Of a DNA stretch of 8,072 nt, positions 1-5,214 are shown in pieces (position 1 is the first letter of the stretch; every line of letters starts with the position of its first letter). The notes beneath the pieces are model-generated. The model searched no databases and was not told where the DNA came from. It saw nothing but the letters and a program-made list of their open reading frames with translations. This DNA comes from Bacillota bacterium (GTDB lineage Bacteria; Bacillota_B; Desulfitobacteriia; Desulfitobacteriales; Desulfitobacteriaceae), in assembly GCA_021779415.1 (NCBI GenBank), contig JAJYAS010000130.1, forward strand, positions 1 to 8,072. Direction: 5' to 3'. A program made the position numbers and the translations under genes.

Positions 1-21
1 AAGGTCGTAAAGTTGATAAGA

Positions 22-621
22 ATGCCTTTTCGCCCACCTACTGATTACTATTGAGAAGAGTTAGCTGCTATAGATGAGCAGATTTGTGAACTACTAGCAA
101 AACGCAAAGAGCTCTCAAATAACAATCCTGGGTTTCCGACCCTTGAGCTTATTTCATCATGGAGTCAAAAGTTTGGGCTTAACGAGGATTGGTTACGGAT
201 GATTTTCTCAGTATATATGCACAGTGAAGATCGATTGCTATCACCGGTGGAACCAGCTGGTTTTTTGAAGTTCGTCCCAATTTTAAGATCCGTAGTTATT
301 GACAATATGATGTATGCCGTAACGCATATGAAACAATACAGCAATGCCAGCGTCGTGTACATCGAAACTGAAGTCAATATTGCCGAAGCTTTTGTCAGAC
401 TTGGACATGCTAGCTTTGAATTATTTATCTCTCCAGAATATCAGTGCAGACAAAGTAGCGGATCTGGACATGGAAAAGGAATGCAGCATTCTTTCGTAGT
501 TACTCCGGCGTTACCTGATGATATTAATGGAGTGGAATTCCGTTTAAGCGTTAAACCACTGCGTGAAAATCCGGAATTTCAAGAGGTTCAATTCACGGAG
601 ACAACCGTCACGATCAAGTGA
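22..621 (+). pseudogene. Uncharacterised protein with chorismate-mutase-like N-terminus, interrupted by an in-frame TGA
   Basis: From ATG 22 the frame reads MPFRPPTDYY, meets TGA at 52-54, and then stays open without a break to the stop at 619-621. Sequence after the stop (EELAAIDEQICELLAKRKELS) resembles the first helix of chorismate-mutase-type proteins, with the pattern IDxxIxxLLxxRxxxS, and continues into NNNPGFP. The stretch between the stop and the first internal ATG at 199 therefore looks like real protein, which argues that the stop broke a gene of about 200 residues rather than that translation naturally starts at 199. A single C-to-G change (TCA to TGA) would explain it. The C-terminal part (about residues 60-200) has no domain I recognise. 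No good ribosome site is visible before ATG 22, and the frame is also open upstream to the window edge, so the gene may begin outside. It lies 6 bp before the next gene and probably shared its transcript. The function is unknown. Confidence 0.6.
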
Positions 622-627
622 GGAAAC

Positions 628-966
628 ATGGACGGAGTAAACCCCCGCCACCTCGTTTCATTTTGGGAAACCTTTGCCCAAGATCTATTAAAAAAACTCT
701 ATAATAATCAAAACGGAAAACGTTCATGCCAGATCGATCCAGACCAAAAGTCATGGACTTATCAATTCGAATTGCGTCCTTCCACGAACCTTATTCCGAC
801 TGGTTCGTTATTCCGAACTCGGAATAACGAACCATCGCCCGATGTTATTTCCCCCCATACTGGCATTACGTTCGAAGAAGAGGTATTTGTCCCTGCCTTG
901 GACACGGACAGTATAACGATCCCCCTGACCGCCAGCCTTCATAGCGGCTGCCTGACGGATATCTAA
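628..966 (+). CDS. Uncharacterised small protein, 3' end probably rearranged
   Basis: An ATG at 628 follows GTGAGGAA at about 5 nt, and the frame is open for 112 codons. The gene begins 6 bp after the preceding stop, as in an operon. The first ~58 residues (WETFAQDLLKKLYNNQ, then WTYQFELRP) read like ordinary protein: an amphipathic helix followed by a strand. From about nucleotide 784 the frame enters the 784-834 repeat mosaic and then runs antisense through the well-supported minus-strand gene ending at 808, which it overlaps by about 160 bp. The last ~50 residues are therefore probably not native, and the original 3' end appears lost or replaced at the junction. No domain is recognised. 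It could be a fusion product or a non-functional remnant. Confidence is moderate for the N-terminal half and low for the C-terminal half. Confidence 0.4.
   Translation: MDGVNPRHLVSFWETFAQDLLKKLYNNQNGKRSCQIDPDQKSWTYQFELRPSTNLIPTGSLFRTRNNEPSPDVISPHTGITFEEEVFVPALDTDSITIPLTASLHSGCLTDI
784..834. repeat. Repeat mosaic with a near-perfect 34-bp palindrome at a convergent gene junction
   Basis: Positions 801-816 and 819-834 are perfect inverted 16-bp arms (TGGTTCGTTATTCCGA) with a 2-nt centre. Just upstream, 784-790 (ACGAACC) and 791-799 (TTATTCCGA) repeat the two halves of the same unit in a different order and orientation: TTATTCCGA recurs directly at 808-816, and ACGAACC recurs at 827-833. The right-hand arm is the 3' coding end of the minus-strand gene (residues WFVIPS), and that gene's stop codon (808-810) lies in the other arm. 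The transcript could fold into a strong hairpin, but no T-run follows on either strand, so it is not a classical intrinsic terminator. It is best read as an inverted duplication at a rearrangement breakpoint. Confidence 0.75.
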
Positions 967-1080
967 CACTTGGTCGATTATAAATTCACGTCCGTCTTCC
1001 CAAGTGATCGATAAAGGGAGTATCCTTCCGTCCTGGGAAAAGGTGGCGATCACATTCACATAAACCTTGCAATTATCCAT
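808..1080 (-). CDS. Small conserved uncharacterised protein of the repressor-peptidase operon
   Basis: This is a 90-residue protein if started at ATG 1080. A GTG at 1089 would add three residues, but GGGTG lies about 6 nt before the ATG, which favours 1080. It is predicted to be mostly beta strand (KVYVNVIATF, ILPLSITWEDG, YTVRVQGRDKYLFFE), with a conserved-looking AAAMKAGGQGDRYTV segment and a W-F-V end. I recall similar small proteins next to Y-family polymerase genes in Firmicutes but know no assigned function. It starts 16 bp after the stop of the metallopeptidase gene and is transcribed with it, so a role in the same response, for example binding the polymerase or the peptidase, is plausible but unproven. 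Its last three or four codons and its stop lie inside the inverted duplication at 801-834, so the native C-terminus may be altered. Confidence 0.75.
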   Translation of the reverse strand: MDNCKVYVNVIATFSQDGRILPLSITWEDGREFIIDQVLDIRQAAAMKAGGQGDRYTVRVQGRDKYLFFERNASMGGNNIGRWFVIPSSE

Positions 1081-1096
1081 TTCTATCACCCAATCG

Positions 1097-1624
1097 CTAT
1101 ACTTTCTTAAGGAAGTCGGAACTCGCTCTCATCGGAGGGTCGATGATCTTGTAGCCCTTCCGTTTTAAGACCCGGAATTTAAAGTCCAGCAGCTCCGGCG
1201 GTACATTCAGACGACTTGCTGCTCCGAAAAATGAAAGGTCCTCATTCAGGAGGTCTAGTACTTCGTCATCCTTCAAAAGGTAATCCGCTGTAAAAATATT
1301 GGCCTCATATTCATAGAGGGAGGCTTCGTCAAACAGGGCAAAGTCATGAAAGGCCTTAATACCAGATACTTTACGGTGGAGCACGGCGTGGGCGATTTCA
1401 TGCATCAGGATGATGCGCTGCAATCCCTCGGGCAGATCACTATTAATGGTGATAACCTGTGTTCTTGCTTTGCAAAGATAAAAGCCCTTACAGGCGTTGG
1501 GGAAGTTGCCCATAGCTTCGGCTAGAAGAAGTATTTTCATGGATCGGCAAAGCTTGTACGGATCGTCCTCATCATACTTTTTAGTGATTCGCGCGACCTC
1601 GCCGGAAATATATTCAATCGACAT
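1097..1624 (-). CDS. immA-like: ImmA/IrrE-family zinc metallopeptidase
   Basis: This 175-residue protein carries the zinc-peptidase motif HEIAH (His75, Glu76, His79) in MHEIAHAVLH. A downstream YEYEANIFTADYLL segment supplies the likely third zinc ligand (Glu107). Both motifs and the length fit the ImmA/IrrE (DUF955/COG2856) family, whose studied members cleave a partner XRE-type repressor after DNA damage (ImmA-ImmR in ICEBs1, IrrE-DdrO in Deinococcus). The N-terminal ~60 residues are probably helical, and the ~65 after the ligands would be for substrate recognition. The ATG at 1624 is preceded by AGGTGG at about 4 nt. It lies 150 bp downstream of the XRE regulator on the same strand and just before the small 90-residue gene. 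Its likely substrate is that regulator. No key residue is missing, so it should be active. Confidence 0.9.
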   Translation of the reverse strand: MSIEYISGEVARITKKYDEDDPYKLCRSMKILLLAEAMGNFPNACKGFYLCKARTQVITINSDLPEGLQRIILMHEIAHAVLHRKVSGIKAFHDFALFDEASLYEYEANIFTADYLLKDDEVLDLLNEDLSFFGAASRLNVPPELLDFKFRVLKRKGYKIIDPPMRASSDFLKKV

Positions 1625-1774
1625 TTAACCACCTACTCTCGAACGCAAACTAAAACAAGCCAACAAATGGAAAAAAATTATCTGTCCTATTATCGTAGAG
1701 GCAAGGTCTCAAACTAAGTACAGAGAAGCCTCCCCAAACAAAGCCTCTGGCAAAGTCTAGGCAACCATAGCGTA

Positions 1775-2212
1775 TTACTTATTGATAATTTTACGACCGT
1801 AGATCTTACGAGCTTCTTCCTTGGCGGCCCAATAGGCTTTTGTAACAGCCGCAAAGAAGGCATCCTTTGCCTCTTGATCAAGAGCTCCTCCGGCAAAGAG
1901 TGCCGAATTCCTCTCAAGTAAAAAATCGATCTCTTTGGCTGCCTTGCTTCCAAAACGTTCACGCGTTTCCTCAACGTATTCTGTTTTCTCCAATCCGTAG
2001 GTCGGATCTTCAATTTCATCTTTATCAAGATAATCAACGGATACCCTGAGCGCTTCGGCCAGCTTGAGCTTCACATTTTGGCGGGGAAGGACGCCGGCGG
2101 TTTCATAGGCTAGGACAGCCCGTTTGGATACCCCGACTAATTTCCCCAACTCTTCCTGCGTTAGATTCAGCAACATCCGCGCCTCGCGTACCTTTTTAGA
2201 AAATAGTTTCAT
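1775..2212 (-). CDS. immR-like: XRE (Cro/CI-type) transcriptional repressor
   Basis: Started at ATG 2212, the protein has 145 residues. The frame extends 15 codons further upstream, but AGGAAAGGAAG sits about 8 nt before this ATG and the protein then begins directly at the helix-turn-helix (MKLFSKKVREARM), as is usual for the family. The HTH_3 domain spans about residues 3-62, with recognition region TQEELGKLVGVSKRAVLAYE. The charged, helical C-terminal ~80 residues show no S24 peptidase motifs, so the protein cannot cleave itself and would depend on the metallopeptidase downstream. It is divergent from the Y-family polymerase, and the intergenic region is full of repeated heptamers that are candidate binding sites. 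The inferred role is to repress the polymerase and probably itself. A short ICEBs1 ImmR-type architecture fits; the direct target is not proven. Confidence 0.88.
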   Translation of the reverse strand: MKLFSKKVREARMLLNLTQEELGKLVGVSKRAVLAYETAGVLPRQNVKLKLAEALRVSVDYLDKDEIEDPTYGLEKTEYVEETRERFGSKAAKEIDFLLERNSALFAGGALDQEAKDAFFAAVTKAYWAAKEEARKIYGRKIINK

Positions 2213-2271
2213 ATCCGGTCTTCCTTTCCTGAGAAAACTTCGTATACGCTTCACCAACTTCCTTTTTTATA

Positions 2272-2300
2272 TTGACAGGTGTTTACCTACCTGTTAAAGT
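2272..2300 (+). promoter_or_regulatory. Candidate promoter of the Y-family polymerase
   Basis: TTGACA at 2272-2277 is separated by 17 bp from TAAAGT at 2295-2300 (perfect -35, 4 of 6 at the -10). Initiation would be near 2307, giving a leader of about 110 nt before ATG 2419. The weak -10 and the dyad inside the spacer fit a repressed gene. Confidence 0.6.
2275..2294. promoter_or_regulatory. Dyad inside the polymerase promoter spacer
   Basis: ACAGGT at 2275-2280 and ACCTGT at 2289-2294 form an inverted repeat between the -35 and -10 boxes. Its centre (2284.5) nearly coincides with the centre of the outer 13-bp inverted pair 2249-2261/2307-2319 (2284), so two nested dyads share one axis. It would suit a dimeric repressor that blocks polymerase binding. 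Confidence 0.5.
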
Positions 2301-2327
2301 AAAATAGAAGTTTGTGAAGTTGTTTTT

Positions 2328-2356
2328 ATTATATGGGAGTAAACTTCGCTTGTCAA
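2328..2356 (-). promoter_or_regulatory. Consensus promoter of the XRE-metallopeptidase operon
   Basis: Read on the minus strand, TTGACA (2356-2351) is followed after exactly 17 bp by TATAAT (2333-2328), a perfect sigma-A-type promoter. Initiation near 2321 would give a leader of about 110 nt before ATG 2212. It points at the polymerase promoter: the two start sites are about 14 bp apart and the transcripts run through each other's promoter, which predicts transcriptional interference. A heptamer copy (2341-2347) lies in its spacer. Confidence 0.75.
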
Positions 2357-2418
2357 CCGGGGATTTTAACGGGAAACTACGTGATTTAATGGTATTGGAG
2401 TTATTGGAGGTGTTTTGA

Positions 2419-3663
2419 ATGACGGAAATGCGTACCATCCTTCATAGCGATTTGAATTCTTTCTACGCTTCCGTTGAGATGATGCTTGATCCAAGACTGC
2501 GGGGAAAAGCAGTTGCCGTCTGTGGAAGCACAGAGGATCGGCACGGTATCGTGCTCGCAAAGTCGGAACTGGCCAAAAAAGCGGGCGTGAAAACTGGGAT
2601 GGTCAACTGGGAGGCAAAGGGGTTGTGCCCGAACCTCATCGTGGTACCGCCTCAGTATGAACAGTATCTGAAATACTCGAAGATGACGAGAGCCATCTAT
2701 CAGCGGTTTACGGATCAGGTCGAACAATATGGGATGGATGAGTGCTGGTGCGATGTGACGGGTAGTCAGAGACTGATGGGAACGGGGGTAGAAATAGCCG
2801 AAGAAATCAGGAAGACTGTCCGAGAAGAGTTGGGCATGACGGTAAGCATCGGCGTATCGTTCAATAAGATATTCGCCAAGCTCGGCTCGGATATGAAAAA
2901 ACCGGATGCTATTACTGTGATCAGCAAGGAGAACTTTAAGGAAAAGGTCTGGACGCTCCCTGCTGGCGAGTTGCTCTTTGTGGGAAGGGCTACAAAGAAA
3001 AAACTTGCGAGTTATAGAGTGCATACGATCGGTGATATCGTCACAGCGGGCCCCGAGTTCATGCAGAGGCTTTTCGGTAAAAACGGTCTGCAGTTATGGA
3101 TTTACGCCAGCGGTCAAGATACCTCTCGTGTCATGAACATTGGGTACCACTCTCCAGTCAAATCCATAGGGCATGGCATCACTTGCACCGCCGATCTGGA
3201 AAACAACGAAGAAGTCTGGAAGGTCATGCTGGAGCTGTCCCAGGATATCGGGCACAAGCTACGGGTTCACGAACTATGCGCCCGTGGAGTGCAGATTACG
3301 ATTAAGGACAACGGCCTTCTGTATAAACAGCATCAGACGCAGCTCAACATAATGACTCAGAGCCCGATGGAGATTGCACTCAAGGCCCGTTCATTGTTCG
3401 AAGAAAACTACTTCTGGCATAGCCATGTCCGGTCCATAACTGTGAGAGCGATCAACTTGGTTTCAAAGTCAATGCCGGAACAACTAAATCTATTTGACGA
3501 CGCCGTTAAAAGGAAACGTCGGGAGAGGATTGAGGACGCCATTGAGAGTATTCGAGACCGCTTTGGTAAACGATCGATCTACCAGGCTGTTCTTATGGGA
3601 GACCTTAAGATGCCCGGGCGCGGGGTACAGGAGGTGACTATGCCTGGGGTTATGTATCAATGA
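2419..3663 (+). CDS. Y-family translesion DNA polymerase (DinB/UvrX-like)
   Basis: This 414-residue protein has the full Y-family layout. The palm opens with HSDLNSFYASVE, which gives catalytic Asp11 and the probable steric gate Tyr16, and GMDECWCDVT supplies catalytic Asp107 and Glu108. SIGVSFNKIFAKLGSDMKKP (about 143-162) is the usual conserved block before the thumb (about 170-235). The little-finger domain follows (about 245-350), and QLNLF at 355-359 is a beta sliding-clamp-binding motif. The length fits family members of about 410-420 residues. GGAGGTG lies 6 nt before ATG 2419. Such enzymes copy past damaged bases at the replication fork with low fidelity. It is divergent from the XRE repressor and metallopeptidase, which suggests damage-induced expression independent of LexA. 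It could be named polymerase IV-like or UvrX-like; the exact subgroup is uncertain. No defect is seen. Confidence 0.95.
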   Translation: MTEMRTILHSDLNSFYASVEMMLDPRLRGKAVAVCGSTEDRHGIVLAKSELAKKAGVKTGMVNWEAKGLCPNLIVVPPQYEQYLKYSKMTRAIYQRFTDQVEQYGMDECWCDVTGSQRLMGTGVEIAEEIRKTVREELGMTVSIGVSFNKIFAKLGSDMKKPDAITVISKENFKEKVWTLPAGELLFVGRATKKKLASYRVHTIGDIVTAGPEFMQRLFGKNGLQLWIYASGQDTSRVMNIGYHSPVKSIGHGITCTADLENNEEVWKVMLELSQDIGHKLRVHELCARGVQITIKDNGLLYKQHQTQLNIMTQSPMEIALKARSLFEENYFWHSHVRSITVRAINLVSKSMPEQLNLFDDAVKRKRRERIEDAIESIRDRFGKRSIYQAVLMGDLKMPGRGVQEVTMPGVMYQ

Positions 3664-3667
3664 GCCT

Positions 3668-3733
3668 ATGATATCAACATGGGTGGTGTGTTGGATGACC
3701 TATTTGGGGGAAAATGGAGGGGAAGTAGTTTGA
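3668..3733 (+). CDS. Possible 21-codon ORF linking polymerase and downstream gene
   Basis: An ATG 4 bp after the polymerase stop opens 21 codons (beginning MISTWVVCW) that end in a TGA overlapping the TTG start of the next gene at 3730. The tight packing is what one expects of translational coupling in an operon, and the short peptide is hydrophobic. There is no strong ribosome site, and at this length the frame could be chance. Confidence 0.2.
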   Translation: MISTWVVCWMTYLGENGGEVV

Positions 3734-4044
3734 ACAAAAAATCAAGTATGTACTTACACGATGTAGCAGAAAGTATTTAAGCCCATGTCGATGAGGAGAT
3801 CAATAATAATCCAGAATGCAAGGCACTAGAATCAGAGAACCGAAAGCTAGGACGAGAAATGATGGAGCTGCTCGGATCTAGTCGCACAGTGTTTATAGAT
3901 TATGAAAAAGTTGCCTATTTAATGGAGAGTTATCGCGTGGAAAGCGCTTACAATAGAGGGCTTAGGGAAACGTTTTGCCAAGGACAATACCGACCAACAG
4001 GCTATTTATTAATCTTTTTACCGTTTTCATCTCGGCCACAGTAA
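3730..4044 (+). pseudogene. Broken small charged protein gene downstream of the polymerase
   Basis: GGAGGGG at 3716-3722 lies 7 nt before TTG 3730, and the frame then reads MNKKSSMYLHDVAESI before TAA at 3778-3780. The same frame continues open to the TAA at 4042-4044. Sequence right after the stop (AHVDEEINNNPECKALESENRKLGREMMELLG) is a strongly helical, charged segment that joins naturally to the part before it, so the stop has most likely interrupted one gene of about 104 codons. The next internal ATG is at 3859, which would leave only a 61-residue C-terminal piece. The final ~15 residues (about YLLIFLPFSSRPQ) look unlike the rest and may be a rearranged or frameshifted tail. The gene is co-directional with the polymerase and probably in its operon. 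I recognise the general type (small helical Firmicutes proteins of unknown role) but no named family. Confidence 0.55.
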
Positions 4045-4053
4045 ATTGTGGCC
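4034..4053. terminator. Hairpin between convergent genes, possible bidirectional terminator
   Basis: GGCCACA (4034-4040) and TGTGGCC (4047-4053) form a 7-bp GC-rich stem with a 6-nt loop. It lies exactly between the plus-strand stop (4042-4044, within the loop) and the minus-strand stop (4055-4057). Neither side has a clear T-run, so termination would be weak or need help. Confidence 0.45.
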
Positions 4054-4054
4054 A

Positions 4055-4696
4055 TTACCTCACTTCACTACTAAATCTTACAGCCTTTCCGATAATACTA
4101 ACTTGTCTCATGTCCCTCTTAGTGAATACCTGATCGGGGTAGTTTGGGTTTTCTGCGTGCAAGGTAACGGTGTTGGTCCCTTTGTGGACTCGCTTTAAGG
4201 TGGCGTTTTCACTGTCCACCAAAACAGCGGCTATCTCACCATTATCAACATCTGACTGCTTACGGATGAATACGATGTCCCCATCAATGATACGCGCATT
4301 AATCATAGAATCGCCTTTGATACGGAGACCAAAGTCAACGTTCAGGCTTTCCGGAACATATTCATAACCCTCAATAGTTTCTTGGGCCATAATTGGGATA
4401 CCTGCAGCAATCGTGCCAAGAAGTGGGATTTTTTTATAGGGAATCATGTTGTCAAGCTTTTCATACTTATCGTCAGTTCTGCCCATAAGAAAATCAGTGG
4501 TAACTCCATAAAACTCTGCAATTTCTTGGACAAGAGAGAATCGTTGCGGCTTGTGAATATTGTTTTCATATCTAGACACCATAGGCTTACTTAATTTGGA
4601 CTCCGGAAACCTCTTGTTCATTTCGTGGGTAAACTCATCAATGGTTAGATCATTTTCTTTCCTTAATCTAAATAGCCTGTCGCCGAATTTCTCCAC
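4055..4696 (-). CDS. LexA/CI-type self-cleaving phage repressor (XRE HTH plus S24 peptidase)
   Basis: The 213-residue protein starts at GTG 4696, with AGGAG 9 nt upstream. Residues 1-72 are an XRE helix-turn-helix (KPMVSRYENN). Residues about 90-210 are an S24/LexA-type peptidase: an Ala98-Gly99 cleavage site in GTIAAGIP, nucleophile Ser130 in KGDSM, and Lys168 in ATLKRV. All the residues needed for RecA-stimulated autocleavage are present. The arrangement matches repressors of Firmicutes prophages that hold lysogeny and fall after DNA damage. The divergent Cro-like gene at 4873 and the dyad operators between them complete a classical switch. No integrase, replication or structural genes are nearby, so it is either an orphan remnant or a switch co-opted for host genes. 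Its promoter is the TTGCAA/TATAAT pair at 4760-4731. Confidence 0.92.
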   Translation of the reverse strand: MEKFGDRLFRLRKENDLTIDEFTHEMNKRFPESKLSKPMVSRYENNIHKPQRFSLVQEIAEFYGVTTDFLMGRTDDKYEKLDNMIPYKKIPLLGTIAAGIPIMAQETIEGYEYVPESLNVDFGLRIKGDSMINARIIDGDIVFIRKQSDVDNGEIAAVLVDSENATLKRVHKGTNTVTLHAENPNYPDQVFTKRDMRQVSIIGKAVRFSSEVR

Positions 4697-4730
4697 TATA
4701 TTAAACTCCTTTAAATATAATCTCTAATTA

Positions 4731-4760
4731 ATTATATAACGAAGTGTTACGATATTGCAA
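4731..4760 (-). promoter_or_regulatory. Candidate promoter of the S24 repressor
   Basis: On the minus strand TTGCAA (4760-4755) and TATAAT (4736-4731) are 18 bp apart: 4 of 6 and 6 of 6 matches. Initiation near 4724 would give a 28-nt leader before GTG 4696. The -35 overlaps the weaker operator-like dyad at 4743-4763, which fits autoregulation. Confidence 0.5.
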
Positions 4761-4763
4761 CAA
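4743..4763. promoter_or_regulatory. Second, weaker operator-like dyad
   Basis: TGTTAC (4745-4750) and GCAACA (4757-4762) form an imperfect inverted repeat around a 6-bp centre. Its left side AGTGTTAC (4743-4750) matches AGTGTCAA of the stronger dyad at 6 of 8 positions. Centres are about 34 bp apart, roughly three helical turns, as in paired phage operators. Confidence 0.35.
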
Positions 4764-4776
4764 TTATATAAGATCA

Positions 4777-4797
4777 GTGTCAAAAAGTTGTTGACAC
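4777..4797. promoter_or_regulatory. Main operator-like dyad of the phage switch
   Basis: GTGTCAA (4777-4783) and TTGACAC (4791-4797) are perfect inverted arms around a 7-nt centre; inside the centre two more pairs match, so 9 of 10 positions are symmetric. The right arm contains the -35 box of the Cro-gene promoter, so a bound S24 repressor would block that promoter. Confidence 0.65.
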
Positions 4798-4819
4798 AGT
4801 AACCGGACGAGCTTATACT
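4791..4819 (+). promoter_or_regulatory. Strong promoter of the Cro-like gene
   Basis: TTGACA (4791-4796) and TATACT (4814-4819) are 17 bp apart, 6 of 6 and 5 of 6 matches. The -35 lies in the operator dyad 4777-4797. Initiation near 4826 gives a leader of about 47 nt. Confidence 0.8.
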
Positions 4820-4872
4820 TGCCCCATAAGTTGCGAATGCACAATTAATTATGACGAAAGGAGTTGAACAGG

Positions 4873-5106
4873 TTGGAAATACAACAGGGCAAAAGACTTA
4901 AACACCTTCCCTATCTAAAACTAAAGGGCTTGCTTGCTGAGAAGGATCTGACACAAAAATATCTAGCTGAACTCTTAGGCCTCAGTCTTGCTACCATTAA
5001 CCAGAAAATTAATGGGTCCCTAGAGTTTACTTACACAGAAGTTGAGACTATCTGTACTGATTTGAAAGTTTTCACCGAGATTTTGCGTTCCAAAAAAGTT
5101 TTGTAA
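4873..5106 (+). CDS. Cro-like phage regulator (small XRE HTH protein)
   Basis: A 77-residue protein from TTG 4873; GAAAGGAG (4856-4863) is 9 nt upstream. An earlier in-frame TTG at 4864 directly abuts the ribosome site and is unlikely to be used. Nearly the whole protein is a helix-turn-helix: LKGLLAEKDLTQKYLAELLG followed by SLATINQKINGSLEFTYTEVE. This is the pattern of small Cro-type or DUF739-type proteins at the start of the early lytic operon in Firmicutes phages. Its role would be to bind the shared operators and turn down the S24 repressor. The normal continuation of an early phage operon is missing: the next recognisable gene is an unrelated broken hydrolase. It may thus be the last survivor of a deleted prophage. 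Confidence 0.8.
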   Translation: MEIQQGKRLKHLPYLKLKGLLAEKDLTQKYLAELLGLSLATINQKINGSLEFTYTEVETICTDLKVFTEILRSKKVL

Positions 5107-5214
5107 TCGCAACATTTCTCTACCTACTCTTCCGATCGCCCTAACATTTGGATCTGTCCAGTAGTTTTTGTTTCGAATGTGAGAGAGAAGTTCTTCCTTC
5201 CTTTAGAGAGATAG

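Larger units (their letters stand above)
2235..2347. promoter_or_regulatory. Five-copy heptamer cluster, candidate XRE operator array
   Basis: The heptamer (A/C)AACTTC occurs five times in 113 bp: 2235-2241, 2255-2261 and 2341-2347 on the plus strand, and 2307-2313 and 2316-2322 on the minus strand. Two larger elements, CTTCACCAACTTC at 2249-2261 and the reverse complement of CTTCACAAACTTC at 2307-2319, match at 12 of 13 positions and face each other. The second covers the presumed start points of both opposing promoters. The array lies exactly between the divergent regulator and polymerase genes, so it is the natural place for the XRE protein to bind. Confidence 0.6.

Noticed and set aside
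22..60. Selenocysteine or other recoding at TGA 52-54
   Set aside because: No supporting stem-loop is seen and the protein type has no known selenocysteine; a simple mutation explains it.
808..966. Native plus-strand coding over the last 160 bp of the 628 gene
   Set aside because: The minus-strand protein there has a clear conserved-looking sequence, ribosome site and operon context, so the plus-strand frame is probably an antisense extension.
1672..1735. Minus-strand terminator between the XRE and metallopeptidase genes
   Set aside because: The GAGGC/GCCTC stem has a very long loop and the T-run is more than 20 nt away; the two genes more likely share one transcript.
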